Part shown: in pieces, positions 51,737 to 63,869 of the stretch
Numbering within the stretch: the first letter of the stretch is position 1
Layout: the number at the start of each line of letters is the position of its first letter
NCBI RefSeq assembly: GCF_022605725.1
Contig: NC_065563.1
Span: forward strand, 8,086,518-8,150,517
Source: Anthonomus grandis grandis
Lineage: Eukaryota > Arthropoda > Insecta > Coleoptera > Curculionidae
DNA length: 64,000 nt
Direction of reading: 5' to 3'
The notes under the pieces: model-generated
What the model was told of the DNA's origin: nothing
Database searches by the model: none
Seen by the model: only the letters and a program-made list of their open reading frames with translations
Position numbers and translations under genes: made by a program

Positions 51737-52590
51737 GCTGGGTCTCTTGACTTTTAGTGTTAAGTGTTTTTAAGCATTACTTTTTAGGCTTATATGTGTT
51801 TTATTTATGTTCTTAGGTAAAACGAATTTTATAGTTCAATACTTTTATTTGGAGTTATATTTTTGACTGACTTGTGCAAAAGCTTTATACTTTTTGGCAT
51901 GAATAAATAAATAAATAAATAAATAAATAAATTTAATTTTTATACTCATTTTGGTAAATTTTTCTTGTTTTTTTAATATATTTTTTTCCTTATATTCTTT
52001 CCTGTAATTGGGTAACAAACCTGTTGGAAATAAATGCCTCTTTTTTTTTGTTTTTTATTAACCATCCAAAGGGCAATTACTGACACTAACTATAACATTT
52101 TTAGTACATATAAGCTAAACATATTAAAAACAAAATGACATAAACTAATAAGTGTCTAATATATAGTTTATTTATTTATTCATACCAAAAAGTTCAAACT
52201 CTTACACAAGTCAAAAAGACAGAAAAAAAAGCATTACAATTAACATAATAATAATAATAATAATAAAACCCATGCAGTAACTATATAATATGATAAAATA
52301 AAAACATTAAGTAAAACTTATAAATACAAAGCAGCTTTAACAGAAATACAATATAAACATAAAAAACACAATACTCCTAAAAAGCCACAGTCATAATGTA
52401 GGTTAAAGATGCCACAGTGGAGTGAAGAATATATACTAATTCCACTGCCAATTGTGTGTGATTCTGGGAAGTATAAAATCTCTTCTCAATTGTATTTACA
52501 AAGATTTTCAAAGTAATTATATCCAATCTTAATCACTTGCAAAATTATTAAAATGTTGACACATTTTATAAACTGGTAAACTCATAAATA

Positions 52591-54743
52591 CAGTAGGCTC
52601 GCGTTAATGTGAACTCAAAAAATTTCGACTTAGTTCGCATTACTGAAATGTTCACATTATGGAGATTTTATATTAAAAATAGCTAAAATTAAAATAAAAG
52701 GGAACTACATTGTACTTTATTTATGTTTGTATTTATTTATAAATTTATTTATTACAGTTTTAAGCATTATACAAAAGTTTTATTTAAAAAAAGATGTAAT
52801 TTTTATTTGCACTTTTTTTTTTGCGACAGGTTTAAGGCTACAGCCTTTTCTTCTAAACCTTTTAGTGTAATAATGTCCTTTATGTCGACATAGTTTTGAT
52901 TGGCCCATTGTGTGACAATTTTCAAGGCTGCAAGAGCCTCCAAATGCGTAACTTTTTTTTCTTCAAAAGTTAATATCTCGCAGTCACTCTCTTCTGAATC
53001 ATTGCTATCGAGATTTTCCTCCACTGCGTCTGTATTCCATTCCTCAATGTCTTTGGGATTATATATAGATCAATCTAAAAACAATCATATCTCAATGAAA
53101 TTCTAAAACTACAGACTTTCTTCTTTTAATTTCCAAAAATCGAAAATTAAAAGTAGTAACTAGCACTAAATAATACCTGTTCAATTGTTTGAAGCAATGT
53201 AATGGTTTCATCAACTGCAGCTGCTCTAACATCATTTTCCCACATCTCTTTTAGTCGAGCTAAAGGTAGGTCATCCTCCTCCAAATTTTTTCCCAAAATA
53301 TTATTCCAACATTTGGAAATTACTGAAGGCTCTATTTCTTGCCAGGCCATGTGCAATTGCATAATAGCATCTCTTAAAGTTATAACTTTTAGGGCCTCAG
53401 CTACTCCTTGACCCTTTGATACAATTGAACTTAATAGGCCTTTTCTGTAAAATAGTTTGGTTATTCGCAAAACATTTTGGTCTAATGGTTGAATTAATGG
53501 TGTAACATTTGGGACAACAAAAATGTGTCCATCAGAAGTTTTTAATTCTTCTGCCGGTGGATGCGAAGGGGCATTGTCTAACAGGAGAACGGCTTTTAAA
53601 GGAAGGTTTTTGTTTTGTAAAAATGATTTAAGTAACATAAAAACCCAATTTAGTCTTAAAAAAATTAAAAAGCAAACAAAACTTTCACTTACCTCTGGAA
53701 CAAAATGCTTAAAAAACCAATTTTAAGAAATTTCCTGCGTCATCCAGGCATTTTTAGTGCTTTTATAGATGACTGGATTATCAAATCCTTTAAAACATCT
53801 GGGTGATTTTGCTTTTCCTAGTACCAAAGGCGTTAGTTTGTGTGATCCTGTAGCATTTGTGCACCCCAAAAGTGTTATTCTTTATTTTTAGACCAGGCGG
53901 CGTTTTTTTCAAAAATTGCAACATAGGTTTTATCTGGCAATAACTTCCAATATAAACCCATCTCATCTGCATTATAAATTTGATCTTCACTAAGATTAAG
54001 CTGCTTCATCTTTTTTCTTAAGCCTTCAATAAAGGGATTTACAAGGTGAGGCTGTGAGGACAACTTTTCACCTGCAATTTTAAGCAGCCTTATACCATAT
54101 CACCATTTAAATTTTTGAAGCCATCCATCGCTTGCATTAAATTTATCGTTGAGTTTTAATTTTCTATGTAAATCTAGAGCCTTTTCTTTAAGCATATCAC
54201 CCGTAACTGGCAAATTTCGTTCACGCTGTTTGGTAAACCATTTATACAACAAAGTTTCCATCTTGAGGTTTTCTGCACTGCTGTTTTTAAAGTGGATTTT
54301 TTTATTCTATTAGGTCTTAAACTCTCTCCAACAACTTTTAGAATTTTTTTTTCTTTATTTTTAATTGCACAAATAGTTGATTTTGGTATTTGATATTTCT
54401 TTGCTAGTGCAGTAACACTCATACCATTTTTGTGCTCTTCCAAAATTGTTGATTTCTCATAAAGAGTTAAACACTTCTTATTAATTTTAACCATTTTAAA
54501 AGGCCACTGCGCAAGACGCGACCCTCTCTCTTATCTAACATCAACTAAATGACCAAACAACGTTTCAAATGCGTAAACCCAATATCCACTAACAAGCCTA
54601 GACAGGATTACTAAAGATTTCTTAAAATCACATTATCGAAATATGGGTTTGTTCACACTATAGAATTAACATAGAAAAATATTGGTGTTCACATTAATGA
54701 GTTGTTCATAAAATCGTAAGTTCACGTTACCGCGAGTATACTG
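52591..54743 (-). mobile_element. Tigger/pogo-like DNA transposon, 2153 bp
   Basis: The ends CAGTAGGCTCGCGTTAATGT (52591) and the complement of CAGTATACTCGCGGTAACGT (ending 54743) are inverted and imperfect, with TA on both sides (52589-52590 and 54744-54745). A second inverted block with ttcacatta(t/a) lies about 50 bp inside each end. The minus-strand transposase is broken. Confidence 0.9.
53147..54494 (-). pseudogene. Tigger-like DDE_1 transposase, broken
   Basis: The start (MVKINKKCLTLYEKSTILEE) gives a psq/CENP-B-type helix-turn-helix (VTALAKKYQIPKSTICAIKN). The CENP-B second domain is largely lost to shifts. The core follows with IYNADEMGLYWKLLPDKTY (first Asp), VLLLDNAPSHPP (second) and LIQPLDQNVLR (third). 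The C-terminal part runs to 53147 and may continue at 53024-52803. Frames change at least four times. Confidence 0.8.
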
Positions 54744-57575
54744 TATTTGTTCTAGGGAATCCTGGGTGAAAAGTCTTTTTTTGTCTTGTGTCTCCATTTT
54801 TTAGAAAGAATGAGAGTACCAAAATATGCTCTGGAGATTTGATTTAATTTTTGTTAACCCTTATTCAACAAAACAAGACAAGTTTTCTAAGAATAATCTC
54901 TCAAATTCCTTCAAAAGAAAACAGTGGTCATACCTTTGTTACATCTATTACAAAAAAGTATGATGTACACATTCTACAGTTTTAATCCACAACTCAAATT
55001 AAAGAGGCCATACAATACTACTTTATTCCAGTCTTGGTAATATCAAACTATTAAAAAGTTTCAGACACTCTACACTAAAACTTTTGTTAAATTTAATGAT
55101 AAAAACCTTATTGTTTTATGTGCTTCATTTACCATATTAAGAATGTGATCTGTAAAGACCATATTACAGTCCATTATTCGACCCAAGTTTCTCTCTTTTT
55201 CTCAATTCACAAGCTGTATGTATTAATGCTATAGGTAGTCATCTGTAGTACTAATTAGACTATAGATTTCAAAATCATCTGCAAGAAGTAAACTTTCATA
55301 TCACTAATATAAATTAAAAATAACAGGCTTCCTAAATTGGAACCTTGAGGGACTCCAGAGGAACTAGTAAAAACATCAGATCTGGCTTCCCGGATCTCAA
55401 TATATTATTTCCTATTTAGATTTGATGAGATTAATCAGTATATTGATGACATTATTCATATAAAGGGCTTTTATTATAACACTATGTCTAACTTTATCAA
55501 ATGCCTTTTTTATATCTATATATATACATCAACCTGTTTCTTTCTCATTAAATGCTTTGTCAGCAAACTGGACAAATGTTATTAAATTGGTTAATGTAGA
55601 TTTATTAGGCAGAAACCCATGCATTCAGATCTGAAGAATCTAGGCAAGATGCTTAGCTTGGTTTAATATATTAAATATATCAGGTGGTAGTATGGAAAGT
55701 AATCTTACTTCTTAATATTATGAACCTTAACTCACTATTGATGATTATAATAGCAATAACGGTAGTATTAAAGTATGTGATAGACTGGATAACATAGTCT
55801 GTTTAAAAGAATCAAACCAAAATTTTAATTTATTACATGTTAATATTAGGAGCCTGAATAATAATTTCATAACCTTATTCTTTTTCTCAAATCACTGGAA
55901 AGCAATTTTGATGTTGTTGTTTTATCTGAGACAATGTCCAATTGGACAGTCCTTCATGATCCTTTAAATTTTTGTATTAATGACTATGATTTATTTTATA
56001 ATGAGAGCAAAATTAATAAATGTGATGGTTGTTTAATTTTTTGTAAAAGTTCATTAGTAAAAATGAGTAATATAATTGAAATTAACAATCAGAAGTTCTT
56101 AAGAGTCACACTTACTAAAAATAAAACAAGCATCGGGGTTTTCTCCCATTATAGATCCCCTTTGATTAAAGAATTATATTGATTATATTCTTTGGTGGTT
56201 CTGCTAGGTCAGGCTAATTATGATTCTTGTGATATTGAGCTTTTTGTGGGAGACATTAACATAAATTTATTGAATATTCAATCTTCTATTGTTGAATTTG
56301 TTGTTGAATTAATGAATATGGAAGTTGTCTTAATAGCTTTGGTTATATCTCTAAAGTTGATAGGCCTACTAGGGTTGATAGATATAGTATGACTTGTATA
56401 GACCATATCTTTATGAAAAGCAAAACAAGGTTTGAAAATAATTTAATCATACTAACCAGCTTGGTTTCCGACCATCATTCTTTATTATTTAGTATTAACT
56501 TACAAAATAAGTGAAACAGCGCATCCAACGAAACAAATACTATTAGATCTTTAAATGAAATTAACCATGAACAGCTTAAAAACTCGATGAATGAATACCT
56601 TAAAAAAACACATACTTGCAGCAACAAATGTAAAATCAATTTCAAATAAAAAAATTCGCCTTAAACCCTGGATCACTCCGGCCCTGCTAATTTCAATTAA
56701 AAAAATAAATGAGCTTCATATATTATACATTTGAAATCATTTAGATAAAAAATTTTTGTATTAGTTATAAAATTTATAGAAATATGCTAACTAAACTTAT
56801 TAGAAGTACCAAGGCTAACTACTTTAAGCAACAATTAGAAAATGCTGGGGGTGATTCTAGGAAAGCCTGGGACATAATCAAATTAGCTACCAATGAATGT
56901 AAGATAAAGTCTAATATTCCTTGTATTAAAAATACTAATAATCAAGAAATCACTGACCAGAAAGAGGTAGCTAATAAACTTAATATGTATTTTAGTTCTG
57001 TTGGTTCTAAGCTAGCCAATAAGATACATAAGCCTAATAATGTTCGTGGTGTGATCCAGAAGCAACAAATGGAATTTCCATCCATGTTTTTGTCCCCTGT
57101 CACCAAAAATCAAATTTTTAATGCTGTTGCAACTTTGAAAGCAAAATCTTTTCCAGATAACTTTGGTGTTTCCAATTAGTTTGTGAAATCAAATATAGAA
57201 TTTTTGATTGTGCCTTTGGTACATATTGTGAATTTGATATTTACCAGTGGCGTTCTACTATATTTAAAAGAGCGGTAATTGCATAAAGCTGGAGATAGTA
57301 CAGAACCGGGTAATTACAGACCCATTGCACTTACTAGTCCTATCTGCAAAGTAATCGAGAAATGTATAAAAAAACGACTATGCAGTTTTTTAAAAGCTAA
57401 TAGGGTCTTCAGAACTCACAGTATGGATTCACCGAGGGTGTAGGTTCAGATGCTGCTTTGAATGAAGTCTGCACTTTTATTACAGACTGTTTTAATAACC
57501 GTTGGAAGCCTCTGGCTGTCTTTTTGGATCTTTCCAAGGCGATTGACTGTGGATCATCGCATCCTACTAAATAAA

Positions 57576-58288
57576 TTATATAATGTATTTGCTTTAAAAC
57601 AATTGTATATTGCATATGTGAGGTCTTTACTTGAATTTTCTAACATTATTTGGTGTCCCTATTTTCAAATTCATATTGACAGAATTGACACAATTCAAAA
57701 TAAATCTTTAAGATATGCTGGCTATACACTTTCTAAGTCTGGGATAATATTAAACAGTGAACTTACTATGTCATACCTAAACCTAAGTCTATTGTCTGCT
57801 AGAAGGGAGTATTATGATGTTTGTTTCGCATACAAAGTGTTAAATAACTATTATAGATAGCACATAGTGTTTAGCCACCTTGAAAATGCATGTACCATCA
57901 TACCAAACATGTAATAGATCCCTCTTGCATGTGCCATATTGCAGAACATTTTACTTGCTTTACAGCCCAGTAAACCGAATCTCAAATAAGGTTAACAAAT
58001 ATTGTAATGTGTTGTTACATTATTTTAGTTGTACTTCCCCAAATAAATTTAAGTGTGAAGCAAAGAAAGCTATTCTGCACAATGAAGCAATAAAATAATT
58101 GGATGTTTCTTTTTTTTTCTCTTTATGGGTGTTTTATGTAGTTCTTTTGATATTCTATTATTCCATTCTGTGGACACATATACTGTTCATTACCACTAAT
58201 GTTAAGCTTAAGATAACTAGAATTAGTAATAATATTGTAAACTGTAACACCCATTAAATGTAATTTACGTTAAAATAAATAAATAATA
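57576..58288 (+). mobile_element. 5'-truncated LINE inside another LINE's RT
   Basis: Codons 57580-57860 give the thumb region of a different LINE family (YIAYVRSLLEFSNIIWCPYF, LSARREYYDVCFAYKVLN), then 3' UTR and an AATAAATAAATAAT tail at 58274-58288. The flanks rejoin as LNKLYN + TGIRG with ATAAT at both junctions, a likely short target duplication. Confidence 0.8.
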
Positions 58289-58289
58289 C

Positions 58290-59345
58290 TGGTATTAGGG
58301 GAATTGTACTTGACCTATGTAAGTCATATGTTACAACCAGATCTCAAAAGGTAAATCTGAAATCAGTTTCAAGTTCTTATGTAAGTGTGGGATGTGGTGT
58401 TCCACAAGGTACAGTGCTTGGCCCAATACTCTTCTTAATCTACATTAACGATCTTCCACATGTAGTTCCGAAAGTAAAAGTGGTATGTTTCGCCGATGAC
58501 ACAGTTCTGTTATGTAAAGGGGATTGTTGGGATGAAGCTTTTAAAGGCTAAAAGTGCAATGTGTAGTGTTCAAACATGGATGGATATTAACTCACTGACA
58601 GTAAATGTCAAAAAAACTAACTTTATGTGTTTTTCAATCAGTATAGTGGGATTACCAAGCAAGCATGTTCTTAGGATTCATACCCCAGATTGTAAAATGA
58701 ATATTGACTGTACTTGTGGGAGTATCAAATCAACAAACACAATTAAATACTTAGGTGTTTATTTTGACAATTATTTAAAATGGCAGCATCATAGTGGTTA
58801 TGTTCAAAACAAATTAAAAAATCTAATATATAAATTTTATAAGTTACGTAATATACTCAGTAAAAAAATAATAATAAATGTGTGCAAAGCACTTGCTGAA
58901 TCATGCCTAAGCTATGGTATAATATGTTGGGGTGCTACCTACAATAAAACTTTAAAGAATATTTATATTGTACAGAAATATCTTTTAAAATTTATTTGAT
59001 TTAAATCCAGACTGTTTCCCTCCAACCTTTTATTTGAACAATCTGAAATATTTACTGTTACCCAACTTTATATTAAAAATGTACTTAGATTCTCAATTTG
59101 TAGTAACCTTTTTAAAAATTTTATTAGTCATAATGTTAATACTAGAGCAAATACACATCAACATCTAATAATACCCATCTCCCATTTTAGTGTAACTCGA
59201 AAATGTCTAACATATATAGCTCCCAAATTATTAAATATGTTGCCGGAACAATTTAAAAACAAAAAAATATTATACTGTAAAGAAAAAATTGTACTCATGG
59301 ATTCAAGATAACGTAAATTCCATCCAAGTGTGCCATTAACTTCCA
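58290..59345 (+). pseudogene. LINE RT palm, thumb and C-terminus (second half)
   Basis: GIVLDLCKSYVTTRSQKV, GCGVPQGTVLGPILFLIYIN and the intact box VVCFADDTVLLCKG. A shift at about 58540 leads to 58550-58999 with YLGVYFDNYLKWQHH and SCLSYGIICWGATYNK. A stop at 58997 is followed by more C-terminal LINE sequence. It continues the RT fingers at 57180-57575. Confidence 0.78.
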
Positions 59346-59798
59346 TTAAATTATAACTAACTAGTATTTAGTCAAATATTTCTGAATTGGATAATATTAT
59401 TTAAGCAGGTATATATTACTATTATTAGTGTTAGGTTGAAGTTCATTATGAAGTAATTATTGATGTGCTGAATGTGCATACACACAAACAGATTATGTCC
59501 ATTGTATGCATATTACATCTCATTATAATTGTAAATTAATATGTAATTGATTGATTAAATATAATTTTTTTCATCGTGTTTCCAATTACATTACTTTATG
59601 ACTGCTTTGTAAAATTATTTTTGAAATAAATGGTATTTTATTATTAATATTTGGCAGAAATTCATGCTTCAGAATTTAACTTCTTCATATAGTCTATCAA
59701 TTAATAACTAGGAGTAATTGGCTTCCTTGGCTGAAGCAAAAACTTTCCAATTATAAGAATCCACAAACAATTTTAAAGTAAATGTTGTCTTTATGTAG

Positions 59799-59953
59799 GT
59801 TTTAATGGTCCACCACCAAACTTTGGGGAGAATTGGGGGGGCCCAGGAGGTCCCAGAGGTCCCCCACCTAACCTGATGAGTGGGCCTCCGTTTGGAGGTG
59901 GTATGATGAGTGGCCCCTCTGGTGGGATGAGCAATGGACCTACCAATGAACAG
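59799..59953 (+). CDS. Host gene, third coding exon (Gly/Pro/Met-rich)
   Basis: The acceptor TTATGTAG precedes GFNGPPPNFGENWGGPGGPR and a run with MSGPPFGGGMMSGPSGGM, ending NGPTNEQ at the donor GTAAAC (59954). The phase continues exon 2, and the three exons add up to exactly 145 codons. In TCERG1 proteins a similar low-complexity region precedes the first WW domain. The next exon is not within the remaining 4 kb, which is LINE-filled intron. Confidence 0.72.
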
Positions 59954-60719
59954 GTAAACCCTATTTAATTTAGGCATATTTTTATTTAACAAATCGTAAT
60001 AAAGCTGTAATTGCTGGTTTCTTACTGGAATATATGTATATTGTGGATAATTATATTATATATCCTTGAAGACCAGTGGACCAATTGTTGCCATTGTGGT
60101 AACACTACCTTCATGAATTCATGTACTAAGATGGTTTTTTTTGTTACATTTCTCAATTAATCTTTTATTTATAATGATGATTCTTATACAGTAATGACGC
60201 GGAAGTTGGAACAAATTCATTTAAAATTCAGGAGTGTGTTCAAAAAAAAACGCTCGGATACATCGATTTTTTTGATGATGAATTCATGTATACAGTTGAA
60301 AGTGTACAAATTATGAGCTAAAAAAAATCCTGTTAAAATTTGGATTAAAAGGCATAAACCCAGTTATCTGCCAAAAATAAGCAACGACCATCAACTTCAA
60401 TTTTTTAAATGGAAACACCTAATTTTTGAATTCTGCATAGAATTTTAAGTATATTTTGTATACCATGTCTTATACCTAATACTAACATTATTAATGAATT
60501 TGCAACTGTTTGGGTCATTTGAGCATATTCAAACATATTTTTTCATAGTTTTTTAACGGGTATATTTGATTATTGACACCTTGTCACCATTTAATCGCAT
60601 GTAAACAGTATGTATTACTTTAAATAAATGTCAAGTGCAGTTGCGAAGTTTAAAAATATGGCGCGTTTAACTGAAAAACCAACGAATTGAAATTTTTTCA
60701 ATTTTCCTTGGATTTCTTC
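59954..60719 (+). other. Intron 3 of the TCERG1-like gene, non-coding part
   Basis: AT-rich. No recognisable ORF, termini or tails up to the LINE fragment that begins near 60720. Confidence 0.5.
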
Positions 60720-63640
60720 CTCATAATGCATGTCAATGTATGCAGCAAATTAATGAGGACTTAAACTCAATATTTAAATGGTCAAGACAGCATGGGATGA
60801 TTTTGAATGCTAACAAGAGCACATACTTACTCATAGGTTCTAATACATTAAAAAAACAATTTATTTAATCTAATTTCAATGCTTACTTTGCATATAAATA
60901 ACAGTGTCCTTCCTTGTTCAGCATCAGCAAAAAATCTTTTGATGAGGTCCTAAACTTTCAGGTACATGTCAATAAAAAATTATCGTGCATGTATGCTTTA
61001 CTTAAAAGCTTGTATCAATTTATATATCATTTGCCCAAAAATATCAAATTAATGCTTGTGGAGGCTCTTGTTTGGTCACAGCTAGATTACTGCAATGTCG
61101 TTTGTTACAATTACGTCACTCTTGAAATGAAGAATAAAATTCAGTTAGCTCAAAACGCCTCTATGAGGTTTGTTTTCAACATACAAAAATTTGATCACAT
61201 AACACCAACATATGTCGACAATAAAATACTAAAATATGAAAGGAGAGCAGCTTTACATTTTGGTCAGTTTTTTTATAGAATTTACAAGTCGTGGTACCCT
61301 AAATATCTTCATGTGATTTTCCTGATATTGTATTACTAACTGAGCACTGGTTAAAGCCTAACGAATGTTTCTTAATATCTGATTATATTCCTATATCAAT
61401 TTTTTGTCGGCAACACTCCATACATGGAGGAACAGCTATTTTAGTTAAACAAACAATTACAGATTTTTTCTGTAAAATTAATAAGTATGATTTAAGTAGG
61501 TTTCTGTTGGAGAAGGTTTTTGAATTCTACCTTTGTTTTTGTAAGCGATTTAATTTATATGTTCTTTGTGTTTATAGACCACCCACAGGAGATATTGGTA
61601 TGTTCCTGGACAAACTTGATTCTCTATTATCCCAATTGTCTCTACACTCCATAGTTATATTGGCTGGTGACTTTAATATTTACTTCACTGATGTAAGCTT
61701 GCTATCATATCATACATCCCTTTTAAGTATATTGGAATCTTATGACTTAAAGATGCATGTCCTTTCACCCACACTTATAACATCCTCATCTGCAACTACT
61801 ATTGATTATTTGTGTACAAATTTAAATGATGTGTCATGTAGAGTACTCTCATCTGGTATTTCTGACCATGAAGCCATTCTCACTAGGATTCCATGCAACG
61901 CTGTATTTCCTTCATCTCATTATATAGGAAGAATTTTCAGCAGAGCAAACTTCAATGCTTTTTCTTCTACTACAGCTTTGGTTAATTGGATTGCAGTTGA
62001 AATGGCTCCTGACCCGTTTATTTTGTTATTTCATGTGCTATGTGACAAGATCAATCAGTGTTTTCCTAAAAAGAGGCTTAAAATGAAAAATAGAAAACCA
62101 TGGGTCACAGCAGGCCTCAGAACTTAATCTCAGCTAAAAACCTCCGTTTTTTGGCTAAGTTGTGCAAGTATACAACTAATGCAAACGTTATTTTTTATCA
62201 TCAGAAATATCGTAGTCTATACAGAAAGACGATAAAAGCAGCAAAGGTTAAATATTATAGTGACTGCTTGAATGTATTCTCAAATAGGCAGAGAGAATGT
62301 TGGTCAATTATAAATGACTTCAGGCATTCTCACAAGAAAGTTTCAGAACCAGAAGTAAGACCAAATAGTTTAAATGATTATTACTGTAATGTTCCTCATT
62401 TATTGCTCAAGGATGTGAATACTAATATTGATCCTTTGCATTATATTCAACAAGTGTCAGTTCAAAATTCTTTTTTCTTTTATCCTGTTAGCGTTACTAA
62501 CGTTAAAGATGCAATTAAAAGCTTAAAAAACCATAAATCAGCTGGAGCTGATGGAATATCATCAAAATTACTACTCCTTTTGCCTGACACAGCACTGAAT
62601 GCCTTAGCTTCTGCCATAAACAATTCCTTTCATAATGGCATCTTTCCAGCATGTTGGCAAGAGGCAGTGGTTATCCCTCTTTATAAGGGTGGAGATTTGA
62701 GTGAGCCTTGTAATTTCCGTCCAATTTCTATATTATCTACCCTCTCCAAGCAACAAGGGATTATTATACATAATTTTTGTGATTCAAAAAAAGGCAGTTA
62801 GATACCTATGTTCCGCTGGGTTAAGAGATTCTTGTAAACCTCTCTTTATATCTCAAAAAATCCTAACTATTTTTTCTCTTTTTATCTTAGAAACAACTCT
62901 TATTCATAAATGTCCTAAACCTCCCTCTCACACTGGTCATATGACTCGCCAGGTTAACGATGTTCCCTTACCAATCCCTACATCCTCCCTCACCAAGAAC
63001 TCACTTATATACTTCAGCAAAAAAAATTACAACCATGTTCCTCTATGTATCAGACAAAGTTTAGAAGTTAAGAAATTCAAAAAGAAATTAAAATCACTTT
63101 TATTATCCAGGGCATATTATAGCCTTGACGATTTTTTTAATGATACCTTTTGACCTGTGCTCTGACATCATTTTAGTGTTTTAGTTTTGTTTCCTATTAA
63201 ATATTTTAATTTACTTCCTCTAAATTCTGTTTTATTGACAGCTTTACTTATTTTTTAATGAAATTTATCAAAAAGATGCTTTTTTTTTCTCAATCTGTTT
63301 TGTTATGATTAATTTTGGAGACGTTTTAGATGTTATGTTTGTTTGAAATTTGAAATTTAAAGTGAATTTGGAATTTTTTAGTTTTTAGGATGCTTGTACA
63401 CAAGATTTTGTTTTGTATTACGTAATATAGCACATTTTCTTTCTTCAGATTATTTCACAGCAAGACAAGATTTACATAGTCACCGCCTAAGAAACATTAT
63501 AAGATTTAAAATACCAGTGCATAGAACTGGAGGTTTTAAAAACTCATTTGCCTATCAGGGTGTATTTTTGTTAAACTCTGAAGTATACAACTTAATAATT
63601 TTCACTTTAATATATTTTGTGGTTGCATAATAAACGTTTA
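60720..63640 (+). mobile_element. LINE fragment interrupted by a second LINE
   Basis: 60720-61317 carries RT thumb sequence (NEDLNSIFKWSRQHGMILNA, then LLKSLYQFIYHLPKNIKLML and FVFNIQKFDHI). The C-terminal continuation HSHRLRNIIRFKIPVHRTGG and FKNSFAYQGV is at 63450-63630. The two halves flank another LINE at 61318-63444. Removing that insertion restores the normal domain order. Confidence 0.75.
61318..63444 (+). mobile_element. LINE copy 2 lacking its RT palm
   Basis: It starts within the endonuclease (PDIVLLTEHWLKPNE) and runs through VYRPPTGDIGMFLDKLDSLL, LAGDFNIYFTDV and GISDHEAILTRI. A shift near 62120 leads to the linker and RT fingers (FRPISILSTLSK at about 62750). It then jumps directly to the C-terminal region at 62751 (caacaaggg...). 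Compared with copy 1 at 46.65 kb, 838 bp including the catalytic FADD are missing. The 3' tail is a CTTTCTTTC-type run ending near 63444. Confidence 0.85.
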
Positions 63641-63869
63641 GTTATTTAAATTTTGATGATAATAGGTTATGGAGAAGACTCGAACACAGGCCGTTTGAAA
63701 AAAAGTTTGCGATGTGTTTAACAATAAGTACCTGGAAAGGCCAATATAAACATAGAAGTTGTAGACAAAGCCAATAGACTGTACATTAAAGGAATAAAAA
63801 CGATAAACTAATTTAAAATAAAATAAAATTATATAAAACTTTGAAAAATACTTAAATGCTAATCATTAA
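63641..63869. other. Intronic spacer, nothing recognised
   Basis: A short AT-rich stretch between two LINE fragments. Confidence 0.4.

Larger units (their letters stand above)
48452..51931 (+). mobile_element. LINE with ORF1 end, EN and RT
   Basis: 5' truncated within ORF1 (similarity from about 48600) and ending in a long AAAT repeat (51902-51931). ORF1 and ORF2 overlap as TAATG at 49066-49070. ORF2 is broken only by a deletion between EN and RT near 50330. The minus-strand copy of the same 3' UTR starts at about 52165. Confidence 0.85.
52160..55720 (-). mobile_element. Minus-strand LINE, split by a Tigger-like element
   Basis: 52160-52590 holds the 3' UTR: its end (tttatttatttattcatacc, then aaaaagttcaaactcttaca) is the complement of the 3' end of the LINE at 48.5-51.9 kb. 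54746-55720 holds decayed RT, including LGRIMDCNMVFTDHI-like thumb sequence and an SSGVPQGSNLG-like palm near 55350. Many stops and shifts. Linking the two halves as one copy is an inference from orientation and position. Confidence 0.55.
55725..59640 (+). mobile_element. LINE with EN and RT, split by another LINE
   Basis: Endonuclease pieces lie at 55800-56510 (LLHVNIRSLNNNF, FSHYRSPL, FVGDININLLN, SDHHSLLFSINL). A linker is at 56784-57179, RT fingers at 57180-57575, RT palm onward at 58290-59000 and the C-terminus to about 59345, with 3' UTR to about 59640. The LINE at 57576-58288 interrupts RT between LNKLYN and TGIRGIVLDLCKS. Frames are heavily shifted, so it is an old copy. Confidence 0.8.
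45749..59798 (+). other. Giant intron 2 of the TCERG1-like gene (14 kb)
   Basis: It runs from GTAAAT at 45749 to TTATGTAG at 59798 and is filled by LINEs and one Tigger-like element. The phase across it is consistent (G|GT glycine codon). No other host exon was recognised inside. Confidence 0.75.

Noticed and set aside
51902..51931. Short tandem repeat of AAAT units
   Set aside because: It is the 3' tail of the LINE ending there; the same kind of tail occurs at 5003, 39320 and 58274. It is not an independent satellite and not a CRISPR array.
60170..60700. Possible small element in intron 3 of the TCERG1-like gene
   Set aside because: Odd strings (acgcggaagttgg, aaaaaaacgctcgg) drew attention, but I found no paired termini, target duplication or ORF.
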